Source: an uncultured Kiritimatiellota bacterium
GTDB taxonomy: Bacteria > Verrucomicrobiota > Kiritimatiellia > RFP12 > DVOR01
Direction of reading: 5' to 3'
Assembly: GCA_944389585.1 (NCBI GenBank)
Contig: CALXMW010000008.1
Coordinates: 19,010-83,009, forward strand
DNA length: 64,000 bases
This document shows positions 1 through 8,715 of the stretch, piece by piece. The notes beneath the pieces were generated by a model. That model saw nothing but the letters and a program-made list of their open reading frames with translations, was not told the origin of the DNA and did no database searches. Position 1 is the stretch's first letter. The number at the start of each line of letters is the position of its first letter. A program made the translations under genes and the position numbers.

Positions 1-1
1 C

Positions 2-19
2 GGTTTCGCCGGTGAAACC
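2..19. promoter_or_regulatory. Inverted repeat upstream of csoR
   Basis: Two 6-bp arms (GGTTTC and GAAACC) surround a 6-bp centre 35 bp before the csoR start. A weak -10-like TATAGA follows at 21-26. CsoR repressors usually bind their own promoter at such palindromes, so an autoregulatory operator is plausible. It could also be the tail of a terminator for a gene outside the window. Confidence 0.35.
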
Positions 20-54
20 ATATAGAAACAACAAGCAAACGAAGGCAACACACC

Positions 55-342
55 ATGAAGGAAGAACCCACGGATTTGGACATCGAGGCAATCCACCGCC
101 GCCTCCACAAAATCATCGGCCAGTGCAACGGCATCAGCCGCATGATCGACCGCAAGGCCGCCTGCGCGGACATCATCCTGCAGGTCAGCGCCGCCAAGAG
201 CGCCCTCCACCGCGTCGGCCAGTTGCTCCTGGTCAACCACCTCAAGGAATGCGCCCGCGACGGCGTCGAGAAAGGCGACGCGGAGGAAATCATCCGCCGC
301 GAGGCCAAGGCCGTCGACTACTTCTGCCGCCTGGAGGACTGA
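55..342 (+). CDS. csoR: CsoR-family Cu(I)-sensing repressor
   Basis: This 95-residue all-helical protein matches the usual length and layout of the CsoR/RcnR family (DUF156). Family members are cytoplasmic tetramers that release operator DNA when they bind a metal. The ligand set is visible as Cys37 (ACADI), His62 and Cys66 (NHLKEC), with the spacing of the Cu(I)-coordinating Cys-His-Cys triad of CsoR rather than the His-rich set of RcnR. Arginine-rich helix 1 (IHRRLHKIIGQ) is the typical DNA-contact segment. No copper exporter or chaperone follows within the window, so its target is probably upstream, beyond the left edge. A strong terminator follows at 366-395, making it the last gene of its transcript. 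Confidence 0.88.
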   Translation: MKEEPTDLDIEAIHRRLHKIIGQCNGISRMIDRKAACADIILQVSAAKSALHRVGQLLLVNHLKECARDGVEKGDAEEIIRREAKAVDYFCRLED

Positions 343-365
343 GCCCCCGCCGACGGCAAGGCAAA

Positions 366-395
366 GCGGGCCGCCCCGGGGCGGCCCGCGTTTCG
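366..395 (+). terminator. Rho-independent terminator after csoR
   Basis: A perfect 12-bp GC stem (366-377 with 378-389) is followed by the T-rich run GTTTCGTTT. Confidence 0.7.
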
Positions 396-425
396 TTTGC
401 GCCCCTCCCCAAGCGAGCGCCCTGC

Positions 426-482
426 ATAGGGCTCCCCCAGAGCCCTAGATAGGGTTCCCCCAGAGCCCTACCTAGGGCTCCG
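426..482. repeat. Tandem 23-bp palindromic repeat
   Basis: Two adjacent 23-bp units (426-448, 449-471) differ at two positions, and a third partial unit begins at 472. Each unit is itself an inverted repeat with arms TAGGGCTC and GAGCCCTA. They lie about 50 bp before the -10 at 533-541. Possible roles are an operator array for a dimeric regulator or transcript hairpins. Confidence 0.6.
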
Positions 483-532
483 GCAGGGGGCCTGGCCGCC
501 GGCGCTTTTCCCAAACCCCGGGGCCGGAAAGA

Positions 533-541
533 TGGTATAAT
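533..541 (+). promoter_or_regulatory. Extended -10 promoter (TGGTATAAT)
   Basis: A TG plus TATAAT hexamer sits 36 nt before the start of the 156-aa gene. No good -35 is visible. Confidence 0.7.
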
Positions 542-577
542 GCCCACCGTTCGCAACCCAACTGTGGAGACACGAAG

Positions 578-1048
578 ATGACGCTGAGCAAGCTGGCGCT
601 GGCCGTGACCGAGGACGACATCAACCGGGGCCTCGAAGGCGCCCTAGCCAAGATGGCCGAAGGGCCGCAGGGCGAAGGCCTCAAGAAAATCAAGAACCCG
701 CGCGTGGAGCTCAAGGACGGGCTCGTCGTCTTCAAGTGCAAGGCCTCCATGGGCCCGCTGCCCGTGCCGGTGGAGGCGCAGATCCGCCTGGCCCCGGCGC
801 AGGACGGCGCAGCGCTCGACGTCACCCTCGAAAAGGTCTCCCTGGCCATGATGGGCGGCGGGGCCATCGCCACGCAGCTGATGGGCCAGCTGGCCGCGGC
901 CGTCGCCGGCAAGCCCGGGCTCTCGGTGGCCGGCAACACGCTCACCGTGGCCATCCGCGCGCTGGCGCAGCTGCGCGGCATCGCCCTGGAGGGGACGCTC
1001 CGGGAGCTGGCGGTGGAAGGGCGCGCGCTGCGCCTGGACTTCGCGTGA
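578..1048 (+). CDS. Uncharacterised 156-aa protein
   Basis: I do not recognise this family. The protein starts MTLSKLALAV and has no signal peptide. It alternates short amphipathic strands (VELKDGLVVFKCKA, VEAQIRLA, ALDVTLEKVSLA) with a small glycine/alanine helix around residues 90-110 (MMGGGAIATQLMGQ). The pattern suggests a beta-rich fold of the kind seen in lipid- or polymer-binding proteins, but no catalytic motif is visible. It has its own promoter (533-541) and precedes asd, which has a separate promoter, so it is probably monocistronic. Third-position GC bias matches its neighbours, which supports it being a real gene. Confidence 0.6.
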   Translation: MTLSKLALAVTEDDINRGLEGALAKMAEGPQGEGLKKIKNPRVELKDGLVVFKCKASMGPLPVPVEAQIRLAPAQDGAALDVTLEKVSLAMMGGGAIATQLMGQLAAAVAGKPGLSVAGNTLTVAIRALAQLRGIALEGTLRELAVEGRALRLDFA

Positions 1049-1049
1049 T

Positions 1050-1060
1050 TGTGCTATCAT
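1050..1060 (+). promoter_or_regulatory. Extended -10 promoter of asd (TGTGCTATCAT)
   Basis: The TGTGC-TATCAT element lies 33 nt before the asd start and overlaps the stop codon region of the previous gene. Confidence 0.75.
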
Positions 1061-1093
1061 AAACAACGTCTTTCGACAGATCGGAGTGTATCC

Positions 1094-2122
1094 ATGAAGC
1101 AATACAAAGTCGGTTTAGTCGGCATCGGCGCCGTCGGCACCGAGATGGTCAAAGTCCTGCGCCAGCGCAACTTCCCCGCCGCCGAGATCCGCGTCCTGGC
1201 GACGCGCGAGCGCGACGAGGAGATCGCCGGGGAGACCTTCCACGTGCGGGCGACCACCCCCGAGGCCTTCACGGGGCTCGACGTGGTGCTCTTCGCCGGC
1301 ACCGAGGGCGCCAAGGGCGCCAGCAAGATGTGGGGCAAGGCCGCCACCGACGCCGGCGCCATCGTCATCGACAACGGCGATGACTTCCGGATGCACGACG
1401 ACGTGCCCCTGGTGATCCCCGAGATCAACGCCGACGACATGGAGCGCATGGTGCGCGGCGGCGCGCGCTTCATCGCCAACCCCAACTGCTCCACCATCAT
1501 CACCCTCATGGGCGTGGCCGCGCTCCACCGCGCCAACCCCCTGCGCCACATGACCGCCGTCACCTTCCAGAGCGTCTCCGGCGCCGGGCGCGCGGCCATC
1601 GACGAGCTGGGGCTGCAGATGCGCCAGCTGGCCGCCGGCGAGCCCACCCACCCCAAGGCCTTCGCCCACCAGATCGCCGCCAACGTGCTGCCCCAGATCG
1701 GCGGCGCCAAGCCCGAGATGCCCGGCTTCACCACCGAGGAGGCCAAGCTCACCTTCGAGAGCCGCAAGATCCTCGGCGCGCCGGGCCTGCGCATCGCCTG
1801 CACCTGCGTCCGCGTCCCCGTCTTCTACGCCCACAGCATCGCCGTCCACGCCGAGTTCGAGCGCCCCTTCAGCGTCGAGGAGGCCCGCGCCGTCCTCGCC
1901 AAGGCCCCCGGCGTGCGCCTCGTCGACGACCTGCCCAACGCCGTCTACCCCATGCCCAAGGACTTCGGCGGGCAGGACGACGTCGGCGTCGGGCGCCTCC
2001 GCGTCGACCCTTCCGTCGAGAACGGCCTGGCGCTCTGGTGCTGCGGCGACAACATCCGCAAGGGCGCCGCCCTCAACGCCGTCCAAATCGCCGAGGAGCT
2101 CATCCGCCGCGGCCTCATCTAA
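1094..2122 (+). CDS. asd: Aspartate-semialdehyde dehydrogenase
   Basis: Asd converts aspartyl phosphate to aspartate semialdehyde with NADPH, the branch point to lysine/diaminopimelate, threonine and methionine. The 342-aa length is typical. The N-terminal Rossmann motif [12 protein letters not shown] lies near residues 8-18. The catalytic cysteine is Cys132 in NPNCSTI, and the substrate segment [10 protein letters not shown] follows. The ATG at 1094 ([10 protein letters not shown]) is chosen because the upstream in-frame codons overlap the promoter at 1050-1060. Downstream, a SEC-C protein starts 10 bp after the stop and is probably cotranscribed. Confidence 0.95.
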   Translation: MKQYKVGLVGIGAVGTEMVKVLRQRNFPAAEIRVLATRERDEEIAGETFHVRATTPEAFTGLDVVLFAGTEGAKGASKMWGKAATDAGAIVIDNGDDFRMHDDVPLVIPEINADDMERMVRGGARFIANPNCSTIITLMGVAALHRANPLRHMTAVTFQSVSGAGRAAIDELGLQMRQLAAGEPTHPKAFAHQIAANVLPQIGGAKPEMPGFTTEEAKLTFESRKILGAPGLRIACTCVRVPVFYAHSIAVHAEFERPFSVEEARAVLAKAPGVRLVDDLPNAVYPMPKDFGGQDDVGVGRLRVDPSVENGLALWCCGDNIRKGAALNAVQIAEELIRRGLI

Positions 2123-2132
2123 GGAACGAGCC

Positions 2133-2657
2133 ATGACCCAGCCCGAAGCCTCCGCCCCCTGCCCCTGCCACTCCGGCAAAGCCTACGGCGACTGCTGCGG
2201 CCCCATCCTCGGCGGCACGCAGGCGGCCCTCACCGCCGAGGCCCTCATGCGCGCCCGCTACACCGCCTACGCGCTCGACAACGTGGACTTCCTCTACGCC
2301 TCGAGCGGCGACGCCGTGCGCGCGGAGTTCGACCCCGAGGGTTCGCACAAGTGGGCCCGCAACTCCGTCTGGACGGGCATGGAGGTGCTCGACGTCCAAG
2401 GCGGCGGCGTGGACGACGACGAGGGCACGGTGGAGTTCGTGGCCCACTACACCGTCAAGCAGCGCCCCTTCTCGCACCACGAGCGCTCCGTCTTCCGGCG
2501 CGTCGGCGGCGAATGGCGCTTCATCGACGGCGAGCTCATCACCCCCGAGGCCGGGCAGAAGGGCGTCCCCTTCGTGCGCGAGGCCCCCAAGGTGGGCCGC
2601 AACGACCCCTGCCCCTGCGGCTCCGGCAAGAAATACAAGCACTGCTGCGGCCGCTGA
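2133..2657 (+). CDS. YchJ-like SEC-C motif protein
   Basis: This 174-residue protein has one SEC-C zinc-binding motif at each end: [13 protein letters not shown] at residues 11-23, and [13 protein letters not shown] near residues 160-172. Between them lies the NTF2-like YchJ (UPF0225) core, with [12 protein letters not shown], a stretch ending TVEFVAHY, and FIDGE. SEC-C motifs bind zinc and mediate protein contacts, for example with SecB in SecA. The role of YchJ proteins is unknown. It follows asd closely and precedes a hairpin at 2667-2691. Confidence 0.85.
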   Translation: MTQPEASAPCPCHSGKAYGDCCGPILGGTQAALTAEALMRARYTAYALDNVDFLYASSGDAVRAEFDPEGSHKWARNSVWTGMEVLDVQGGGVDDDEGTVEFVAHYTVKQRPFSHHERSVFRRVGGEWRFIDGELITPEAGQKGVPFVREAPKVGRNDPCPCGSGKKYKHCCGR

Positions 2658-2666
2658 GCCCCGCCG

Positions 2667-2691
2667 GAGGCCGCCCCGCCCAGGCGGCCTC
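2667..2691 (+). terminator. Intercistronic hairpin, possibly a weak terminator
   Basis: A 9-bp stem (GAGGCCGCC with GGCGGCCTC) with a 7-nt loop is followed by only two T residues. It may trim or attenuate the transcript between the SEC-C and NUDIX genes. Confidence 0.4.
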
Positions 2692-2711
2692 TTCCATCGA
2701 AAGGAGCCGCC

Positions 2712-3164
2712 ATGCCCTACGAGAACGCCAACATCGAGACCATCGCCCGCGGCGTCTGCCTGCGAGACGGCCACCTCCTGGTCTGCAAGCCCGCCAAGGG
2801 CGGCCGCTGCTACCTGCCCGGCGGCCACGTCGAGTTCGGCGAGACCGCCCGCCAGGCCCTTGTGCGCGAGATCCGCGAGGAGCTCGGCCAGGCCGCCGAG
2901 GCCGGCGCCTTCCTGGCCGTCACCGAAAACGCCTTCGAGCAGGCGGGCGAGCCGCACTGCGAGGTCAACCTCCTCTTCCGCCTCGACGTCCCCGGCCTGC
3001 CGCCCCCGCCCGCCGCGCCCCGGGCCGCCGAGCCCTGGATCGCCTTCGCGTGGGTGCCCTTCGAGACGCGCGCGCTGGCCGCCGCCAACCTGCTCCCCGC
3101 CCATCTCGCCGCCGACCTCCCGGCCTACCTGGCCGCCCCCGGCCGCCACACCGAGGCCCACTGA
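2712..3164 (+). CDS. NUDIX hydrolase
   Basis: NUDIX enzymes hydrolyse nucleoside diphosphates linked to another moiety. The 150-residue protein carries a complete Nudix box at residues 37-59 (GGHVEFGETARQALVREIRE then ELG), including the metal-binding REIREE helix. N-terminal strands IARGVCLRDGHLLVCK fit the fold. The substrate cannot be read from the sequence. The start has a good ribosome binding site (AAAGGAG). Its stop is 2 bp before the next ATG, so the DUF4091 gene is probably in the same transcript. Confidence 0.88.
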   Translation: MPYENANIETIARGVCLRDGHLLVCKPAKGGRCYLPGGHVEFGETARQALVREIREELGQAAEAGAFLAVTENAFEQAGEPHCEVNLLFRLDVPGLPPPPAAPRAAEPWIAFAWVPFETRALAAANLLPAHLAADLPAYLAAPGRHTEAH

Positions 3165-3166
3165 CC

Positions 3167-4882
3167 ATGAAGCTCGCCCCGCTCGCCTGCCTCCTCGCCG
3201 CCTCCGCCCTGGCCGAGCCGGCCCGCCACCCCGCCTACGAGCCCGACGGCAAAGACCCGCAGGGCCGCCCCGCCGCGGCGCTCCGGGCCGGGGCCAAGCC
3301 TTGGTTGACGCCCGTCTCCATGCGCCAGCGCTTCGGGCGCGACGTGCCGAGCGCGGTCCCCGCGCCCAAGCGCCCCGGGCTGGCGATGCGCGGCTGGCGC
3401 GGCGAGCGCGTCTGCGCGCAGGTGCTCATCGAGAGCCCCGCCGGCTTCGGCGAGCTCCGCCTGGAGCCGTGCGCGCTGCGCGCCGAGGATGGCCGCGAAA
3501 TCCCCGTGCGGCTGGATCTGGTGCGCTACACGACCGGCGGGGGCGTCCTCTTCGCCGACATCCTCGACGGCACGGCGCAGACGACCTTCGCGGGCGTGAC
3601 ACGGCCCCTCGTGCTGACCGTGGATATCCCCGCCGACGCCGCGCCGGGCCGGGCCACGGGCACGCTCGCCCTCCGCGTCAACGGCACGCCCCTCTCCGCC
3701 CCCGTCACGCTGACGATCGACCCCGAGACCCTCCCGCCGCCGCGCGAGTGGGCCTGCCACCTGGACATCTGGCAGCACCCCGACGCCGTCGCCCGCTGGC
3801 ACGACGTGCCGATGTGGTCGCCCGCGCACTTCGCCCTCCTGCGCCCGGCCATGCGCCGCCTGGCCGACGCGGGCCAGAAGACCATCACCGCCACCCTCAT
3901 CGACGAGGCGTGGGACCGCCAGACCTACGACGCCTTCGGCGCGATGGTGCGCGTCACCCGGCGCAGGGACGGCTCGTGGGCGCACGACTTCGCCGTCTTC
4001 GACCGCTGGGTCGCCTTCATGAGCGAGGAGGCCGGCCTGGCGGGGGCCACGGTGAACTGTTACGGCCTCCTGCCCTGGTCGCTCACCTTCGCCTACCACG
4101 ACGAGGCGCAGGGGCGCACGGTGGCGCCCCGGCTCACCCCCGGCACGCCCGAGTACGAGGCCTTCTGGGGGCCCTTCCTCGAGGCCCTCGTGGCCCACGT
4201 CCGCGCCAAAGGCTGGGAAGGCCGCGTGCGCCTGGCGATGGACGAGCGCCCCGACGCGCTCTTCCGCCCCGCGCTCGAGGTGGTGCGCCGCCACGCGCCC
4301 ACGCTGGAGATCGTCGCGGCGTGCGACGCCCCCAGCGCCGTCACCGCCGACTTCGCGGATTGCTCCTACGGCCTGGACATCAGCGAGCGCCTCGCGCCCC
4401 TGGCCAAGGAGCGCCGCGCGCAGGGCAAGCGCACCACCTTCTACGTCTGCTGCGCCCAGCCGCGCCCCAACACCTTCGCCCACTCCGCCCTGGCCGAGGC
4501 CGAATGGCTCCTGCCCGCCGCCGCGCACTATGGCCTCGACGGCTTCCTCCGCTGGGCCTACCACTCCTGGCCCGAGAACCCCTTCGCCAGCCAAGATTAC
4601 CGCCCCGCCAACTGGCCCGCCGCCGACACCTCGCTCGTCTACCCCGGCGACCGCCCGAGCCTGCGCTGGGAGGCCCTGCGCAACGGCGTCGAGACCTTCG
4701 AGAAGATCCGCATCCTCCGCGAAAAGGCCGCCGCGCTCGGCCGCCCCGGGGCCCTCGCCCCCCTCGAGGAGGCCCTCGCGCGCTTCACCGTCGCCCGCGG
4801 CATGGGGCCGGGCTGCCCCTACGAGGCCGACCTCCAAGCGCTCGACGAGGCCCTCCTCCGCGCCGCCGAGGCCCTGCGCTGA
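3167..4882 (+). CDS. Secreted DUF4091 glycoside-hydrolase-like protein
   Basis: This 571-aa protein begins with a short signal peptide (MKLAPLACLLAASALA) and is predicted to be exported. An N-terminal beta-sandwich (about residues 50-190) precedes a TIM-barrel region. The C-terminal DUF4091 signature is clear: GFLRWAYHSWPENPF, then YPGDRPSLRWEALRNG and VETFEKIRILREK. DUF4091 proteins are common in polysaccharide degraders, where they act as or beside glycosidases. The motif MDERPD around residue 360 could hold an acidic catalytic residue, but this was not tested. The start codon sits 2 bp after the NUDIX stop. Confidence 0.8.
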   Translation: MKLAPLACLLAASALAEPARHPAYEPDGKDPQGRPAAALRAGAKPWLTPVSMRQRFGRDVPSAVPAPKRPGLAMRGWRGERVCAQVLIESPAGFGELRLEPCALRAEDGREIPVRLDLVRYTTGGGVLFADILDGTAQTTFAGVTRPLVLTVDIPADAAPGRATGTLALRVNGTPLSAPVTLTIDPETLPPPREWACHLDIWQHPDAVARWHDVPMWSPAHFALLRPAMRRLADAGQKTITATLIDEAWDRQTYDAFGAMVRVTRRRDGSWAHDFAVFDRWVAFMSEEAGLAGATVNCYGLLPWSLTFAYHDEAQGRTVAPRLTPGTPEYEAFWGPFLEALVAHVRAKGWEGRVRLAMDERPDALFRPALEVVRRHAPTLEIVAACDAPSAVTADFADCSYGLDISERLAPLAKERRAQGKRTTFYVCCAQPRPNTFAHSALAEAEWLLPAAAHYGLDGFLRWAYHSWPENPFASQDYRPANWPAADTSLVYPGDRPSLRWEALRNGVETFEKIRILREKAAALGRPGALAPLEEALARFTVARGMGPGCPYEADLQALDEALLRAAEALR

Positions 4883-4885
4883 GGC

Positions 4886-4896
4886 TGTGCTATAAT
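4886..4896 (+). promoter_or_regulatory. Extended -10 promoter (TGTGCTATAAT), leaderless
   Basis: The hexamer TATAAT ends at 4896 and the ATG is at 4905, leaving 8 nt. The mRNA should therefore start at or next to the start codon. Confidence 0.8.
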
Positions 4897-4904
4897 CTGC
4901 GGCC

Positions 4905-6500
4905 ATGAGACGGGCAATCCTCTTCGACATCGACGGCACGCTCCTCCACGCCAAAGGCGTCGGCCGCCCCGCCTTCGCCGAGGCCTTCCGCGCGGCCTAC
5001 GGCGCGGAGGCCGACGTGGCGGGCGTCTCCTTCGTCGGCGCCACCGACACCGGCGTCGTCCGCGGCCTGGCCCAAGCCTGCGGCCTCATCTCCACCCCGG
5101 CGCGCGAGGAACGCTTCTACATCGAGCTGGCCAAGCGCCTCGAGCCGCGCCTGGCCCAGACGCCCCCCCACGTCTACCCCGGCGCGCGCGCCTTCCTCGA
5201 GGCCCTGCGCGGGCGCGGCTTCCTGCTGGGCGTCGTCACCGGGAACATCCGCGCCACCGCGTGGGCCAAGCTCATCCACGCGGGCCTGGCCGACCTCTTC
5301 GACTTCGGCGCCTACGCCGGCGACGGCGCCGACCGCGACGCCCTCGCCCGCCTGGCCTGCCGGCGCGCCCGGGCCCTCGGCGCGGAGCCCTGCCTCCTCG
5401 TCGGCGACACGCCCAAGGACATCCAGGCCGCCCACGCCGCGGGCCTGCCCTGCCTGGCCGTCTCCGTCGCCGGCTGGGAGGCGCCCGGGGCCCTCGCCGC
5501 CGCCGAGGGCCTCCTCCCCGGCTACGAAGACCTGCCCGCGGCCCTGCGCGCCGTCGAGGCCCTCGCCCCCGCGCCCCTGCCCATCCGCGTGCTGGCGTGG
5601 GAGCTCACGCGCCGCTGCCCGATGGCCTGCCGCCATTGCCGCGGGGCCGCGCGCGACGCCGCCTGCGCCGGCGAGCTCTCCGGCGAGGAGTGCGGCCGCG
5701 TGCTCGAGACCCTCGCGGCGGCGTGCCCGGGGGGCGCCAAGCCCCTGCTCATCCTCACCGGCGGCGAGCCGATGTACCGCGACGACCTCGAGGCGCTCGT
5801 CCGCCGCGCCACGGCCCTGGGCTTCCCCTGCGTGCTCGCCCCCTGCGGCCGCTTCGCCACGGCCGAACGCCTGCGCGCCCTCAAGGATGCCGGCGTGCGC
5901 GCCCTCTCCATCAGCCTCGACGGGCCCGACGCGGCGGCGCACGACGCCTTCCGCGGCGTGCCGGGGGCCTTCGACATGGCCCTGCGGGCGATGGCCGCCG
6001 CGCGGGAGGCGGGGGTGCCCTTCCAGCTGAACCACACCGTCACCCGCGCCACGCGCGGCGACCTCCGGGCGATGCGGGATCTGGCGCTGACCCAGGGCGC
6101 CACGCGCGTCGACTATTTCTTCCTGGTGCCCGTGGGGCGCGGGGCGGCCATCGCCGGGCAGTGCCTGGACGACGCGCAGACCGATGCCGCGCTCGACGAG
6201 ATCCTCGACCTCGACGCCGAGGGCGCGCTGCCCGTCCACGTCACCTGCGAGCCGCGCGTGCTGGCCCGCGCCAAGGCCCGGGGGCTGACGCCGCGCAGCC
6301 GCCTCAACGGGTGCCTGGCCGGCGCGGGCTTCTGCTTCCTGGCGCACGACGGGCGCCTGCAGCCCTGCGGCTTTTACGAGGCCGATGGCGGGAACGTGCG
6401 GGACTTCGGGTGCGACCTGCCGGCGGCCTACCGCGCCAGCGCGCTCTTCGCGCGGCTGCGCGGGGGCGGGCGGTGCCTGGCGCGCGCGGCGGCGCGCTGA
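4905..6500 (+). CDS. HAD phosphatase - radical SAM fusion protein
   Basis: One 531-aa open frame joins two enzymes. Residues 1-215 are a HAD hydrolase: motif I FDIDGT with Asp8/Asp10, motif II VVTGN, and the late motif LVGDTPKDIQAA, as in phosphoglycolate-phosphatase-like proteins. Residues 225-510 are a radical SAM domain with the cluster motif CPMACRHC (Cys238, Cys242, Cys245), then LTGGEP and SISLDGPD. The C-terminus has a SPASM-like start (Cys470, Cys477, Cys488 in LQPCGFYE) but stops soon after at GRCLARAAAR. That is shorter than the usual CxxC...CGGC-RARA ending of AhbD/PqqE-like relatives. The reading frame is continuous through the linker, so the fusion is not a frameshift artefact within this sequence. 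Substrates are unknown. Confidence 0.85.
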   Translation: MRRAILFDIDGTLLHAKGVGRPAFAEAFRAAYGAEADVAGVSFVGATDTGVVRGLAQACGLISTPAREERFYIELAKRLEPRLAQTPPHVYPGARAFLEALRGRGFLLGVVTGNIRATAWAKLIHAGLADLFDFGAYAGDGADRDALARLACRRARALGAEPCLLVGDTPKDIQAAHAAGLPCLAVSVAGWEAPGALAAAEGLLPGYEDLPAALRAVEALAPAPLPIRVLAWELTRRCPMACRHCRGAARDAACAGELSGEECGRVLETLAAACPGGAKPLLILTGGEPMYRDDLEALVRRATALGFPCVLAPCGRFATAERLRALKDAGVRALSISLDGPDAAAHDAFRGVPGAFDMALRAMAAAREAGVPFQLNHTVTRATRGDLRAMRDLALTQGATRVDYFFLVPVGRGAAIAGQCLDDAQTDAALDEILDLDAEGALPVHVTCEPRVLARAKARGLTPRSRLNGCLAGAGFCFLAHDGRLQPCGFYEADGGNVRDFGCDLPAAYRASALFARLRGGGRCLARAAAR

Positions 6501-6522
6501 AGGCTTTCCTTTTTCGGCGGGA

Positions 6523-6533
6523 TGTGGTATCTT
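6523..6533 (+). promoter_or_regulatory. Extended -10 promoter of tig (TGTGGTATCTT)
   Basis: The element ends 38 nt before the tig start. Confidence 0.7.
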
Positions 6534-6571
6534 GGTCGGCCTATCGATTTGAACCCAAAGGACCCCAACCG

Positions 6572-7864
6572 ATGAAGAGCGAGATTGTCAAAGAGGAAGG
6601 CCCCTGCCGCGTGATTGTCAGCGTCGAGGCGGGCGCCGAGGAGATCGTCCCCATCCGCAAGCGCGTCCGCGGCGAATATGCCAAGCGCGTGCGCCTGCCC
6701 GGCTTCCGCCCCGGCAAGGTGCCCCCGGCGCGCATCCAGGCGCTCTACGGCAAGGAGATCGAGCAATCCTCGAACCAGGAAATCGTCAACCTCTTCGTCG
6801 ACGCCGCCGCCAAGGCCGCCAAGGACAAGGGGCGCGACCTGGCCCGCGTGGTGGACCTGAAGGACTTCAAGGCCGAGGAGGCCGCCGCCACGGGCACCGT
6901 CGTCTGCGACCTGGAGCCCGCCGTCGCGCTCCCCGACGAGGCCAAGTGGCACGTCCGCAAGGTCGACGCCGAGGTCACCGACGAGATGCTCGAGGCGCGC
7001 CTGGCCGACGTGCGCAAGATGGCCGCCTCCTTCCGCAACGCCGAGGGCGAGGACGCCGCCGCCGAGGACGACCTGGCCGAGGTCTCCTTCACCTCCGACC
7101 TGCCCAAGGAGGGCCTCTCCGACGCCGCCGCGCGCTACGCCGAGGACGCGGGCTATTGGATGCAGCTGCGCACCGATGCCTTCATCCCCGGCCTGGCCGA
7201 GGCCCTCCGCGGCAAGAAGCCCGGCGAGGCCTTCGCGTTCGAGGCCGCCTTCCCGGCGGATTTCCGCGTGGCCGACCTGGCCGGCAAGACCGTCCGCTAC
7301 GACCTCACCCTCAAGACCCTGCGCAAGTACGTCCCCGCCGACGACGCGGCCGTCGTCTCCCGCTTCAACGCCAAGAGCATGGACGAGGTGCGCCAGAACG
7401 TCAAGGAAAGCCTCGCCCTCACCCGCCAGTACGAGGAAGGCCAGCGCGCCCTCAACGACCTCATCGCCGCCATCGACGCCTCCGTCTCCTTCGACCTGCC
7501 CCAGACGGTGCTCGACCGGTGGACCTACGACGAGCTGGCCAGCGACCAATCCAACCCCCTCGAGCGCTTCAAGGACGACCCCGAGGGCCTGCGCAAGGAT
7601 CCCGCCTACGCCGAGGCCCAGAAGCGCGCCGCCACGCGCCTGCGCCGCCACTACACCCTCCTGGCCGCCGCCAAGGCCCGCGACCTCAAGCTCTCCGCCC
7701 AGGAGGCCGACGGCGCCATCGCCACCCTCGCCGAGCGCCTCCGGATGCCCGCCAAGGAGGTCGTCCGCCGCCTGCGCAACAACGGCCGCCTGGAGCAGGT
7801 GCTCGAGGACGCCCTCTGCCAGAAGGTGCTCAACGCCCTGGTGCCCGCCTGCGCGGTGCTCTGA
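6572..7864 (+). CDS. tig: Trigger factor
   Basis: Trigger factor is the ribosome-bound chaperone and peptidyl-prolyl isomerase that meets nascent chains. The 430-aa length is normal. The ribosome-docking motif GFRPGKVP occurs near residues 43-50 in the N-terminal domain. A FKBP-like PPIase domain follows (about residues 150-250: [29 protein letters not shown]). The rest is the helical C-terminal arm with [19 protein letters not shown]. The ATG at 6572 follows CCAACCG with only a weak ribosome binding site (AAAGG). No clpP or clpX follows, unlike many bacteria; a terminator and the thi4 gene come next. Confidence 0.92.
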   Translation: MKSEIVKEEGPCRVIVSVEAGAEEIVPIRKRVRGEYAKRVRLPGFRPGKVPPARIQALYGKEIEQSSNQEIVNLFVDAAAKAAKDKGRDLARVVDLKDFKAEEAAATGTVVCDLEPAVALPDEAKWHVRKVDAEVTDEMLEARLADVRKMAASFRNAEGEDAAAEDDLAEVSFTSDLPKEGLSDAAARYAEDAGYWMQLRTDAFIPGLAEALRGKKPGEAFAFEAAFPADFRVADLAGKTVRYDLTLKTLRKYVPADDAAVVSRFNAKSMDEVRQNVKESLALTRQYEEGQRALNDLIAAIDASVSFDLPQTVLDRWTYDELASDQSNPLERFKDDPEGLRKDPAYAEAQKRAATRLRRHYTLLAAAKARDLKLSAQEADGAIATLAERLRMPAKEVVRRLRNNGRLEQVLEDALCQKVLNALVPACAVL

Positions 7865-7884
7865 GGCCCCCCGCTTCCCCAAAC

Positions 7885-7910
7885 GCCCCGCTTGCGGGGC
7901 TTTTCTTTTT
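7885..7910 (+). terminator. Rho-independent terminator after tig
   Basis: The stem GCCCCGC/GCGGGGC is followed by TTTTCTTTTT. Confidence 0.85.
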
Positions 7911-7928
7911 CCCCGAAAGGAGTTGGCC

Positions 7929-8711
7929 ATGGCCGACGTGATGGAAGAGACCATTTCCGGCGCGATTGTGCGCGCCTTCTTCGAGAAGTTCGAGCGCCAC
8001 CTGGCGGTGGACGTGGGCATCGTCGGTGCGGGGCCCTCCGGGCTCGTCGCCGCGCGCTACCTGGCCCAAGCCGGGCTCAAGGTGGCCGTCTTCGAGAGCA
8101 AGCTCGCCCCCGGCGGCGGCACCTGGGGCGGCGGGATGCTCTTCAACGAGGTCGTCGTCCAGGACGACGCCGCGCCCATCCTCCACGACTTCGCCATCTC
8201 CACCCGCGACCTCGGCAACGGCTACCACACGCTCGACTCCGTCGAGATGGCCTCGGGCCTCATCTTCGGCGCGCGCAAGGCCGGCGCCGTCATCTTCAAC
8301 ACCATGTGCGTCGAGGACATCTGCGTCCGCGAAGGCAAGGTCTGCGGCCTGGTCGTCAACTGGAACCCCGTCCGCCGCCTGGAGATGCACGTCGACCCCG
8401 TCGTCGTCACCGCCCGCGCCGTCCTCGACGGCACCGGCCACCCCTCCGAGATCGTCCATAAGGCCGTCGACAAGGCCGGCATCAAGGTCGACTCCCCCAC
8501 CGGCGGCATCATGGGCGAAAAGCCCATGTGGATGGAAGACGGCGAGCGTACCACCGTCCTCAACACCAAGCGCCTCTACCCCGGGCTCTACGCCTCGGGC
8601 ATGGCCGCCAACAACGTCCAGGGCGGCTTCCGCATGGGCCCCATCTTCGGCGGCATGCTCAAATCCGGCAAAAAGGTCGCCGAGCTCATCCTCCAGGACC
8701 TCCGGGCCTGA
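7929..8711 (+). CDS. thi4: Thi4-type thiazole synthase
   Basis: The 260-aa protein belongs to the Thi4 family, which builds the thiamine thiazole (ADP-thiazole) from NAD and glycine. It has the FAD/NAD-binding motif [18 protein letters not shown] near residues 29-46, then [12 protein letters not shown] and the C-terminal [19 protein letters not shown]. At the position of the sacrificial sulfur-donor cysteine of yeast Thi4, this protein has His154 (LEMHVDP). Archaeal and anaerobic bacterial Thi4 proteins with His there take sulfur from sulfide and turn over many times, so a catalytic, sulfide-using enzyme is expected. thiE follows after a 257-bp spacer with a large inverted repeat. Confidence 0.92.
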   Translation: MADVMEETISGAIVRAFFEKFERHLAVDVGIVGAGPSGLVAARYLAQAGLKVAVFESKLAPGGGTWGGGMLFNEVVVQDDAAPILHDFAISTRDLGNGYHTLDSVEMASGLIFGARKAGAVIFNTMCVEDICVREGKVCGLVVNWNPVRRLEMHVDPVVVTARAVLDGTGHPSEIVHKAVDKAGIKVDSPTGGIMGEKPMWMEDGERTTVLNTKRLYPGLYASGMAANNVQGGFRMGPIFGGMLKSGKKVAELILQDLRA

Positions 8712-8715
8712 AGGA

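Noticed and set aside
426..482. Possible CRISPR array
   Set aside because: Units are adjacent without spacers and only two to three exist; no cas genes are present.
6430..6500. Frameshift explaining the short C-terminus of the HAD-radical SAM protein
   Set aside because: Neither other frame continues with the missing cysteine motif before the tig promoter, so a true short end is more likely.
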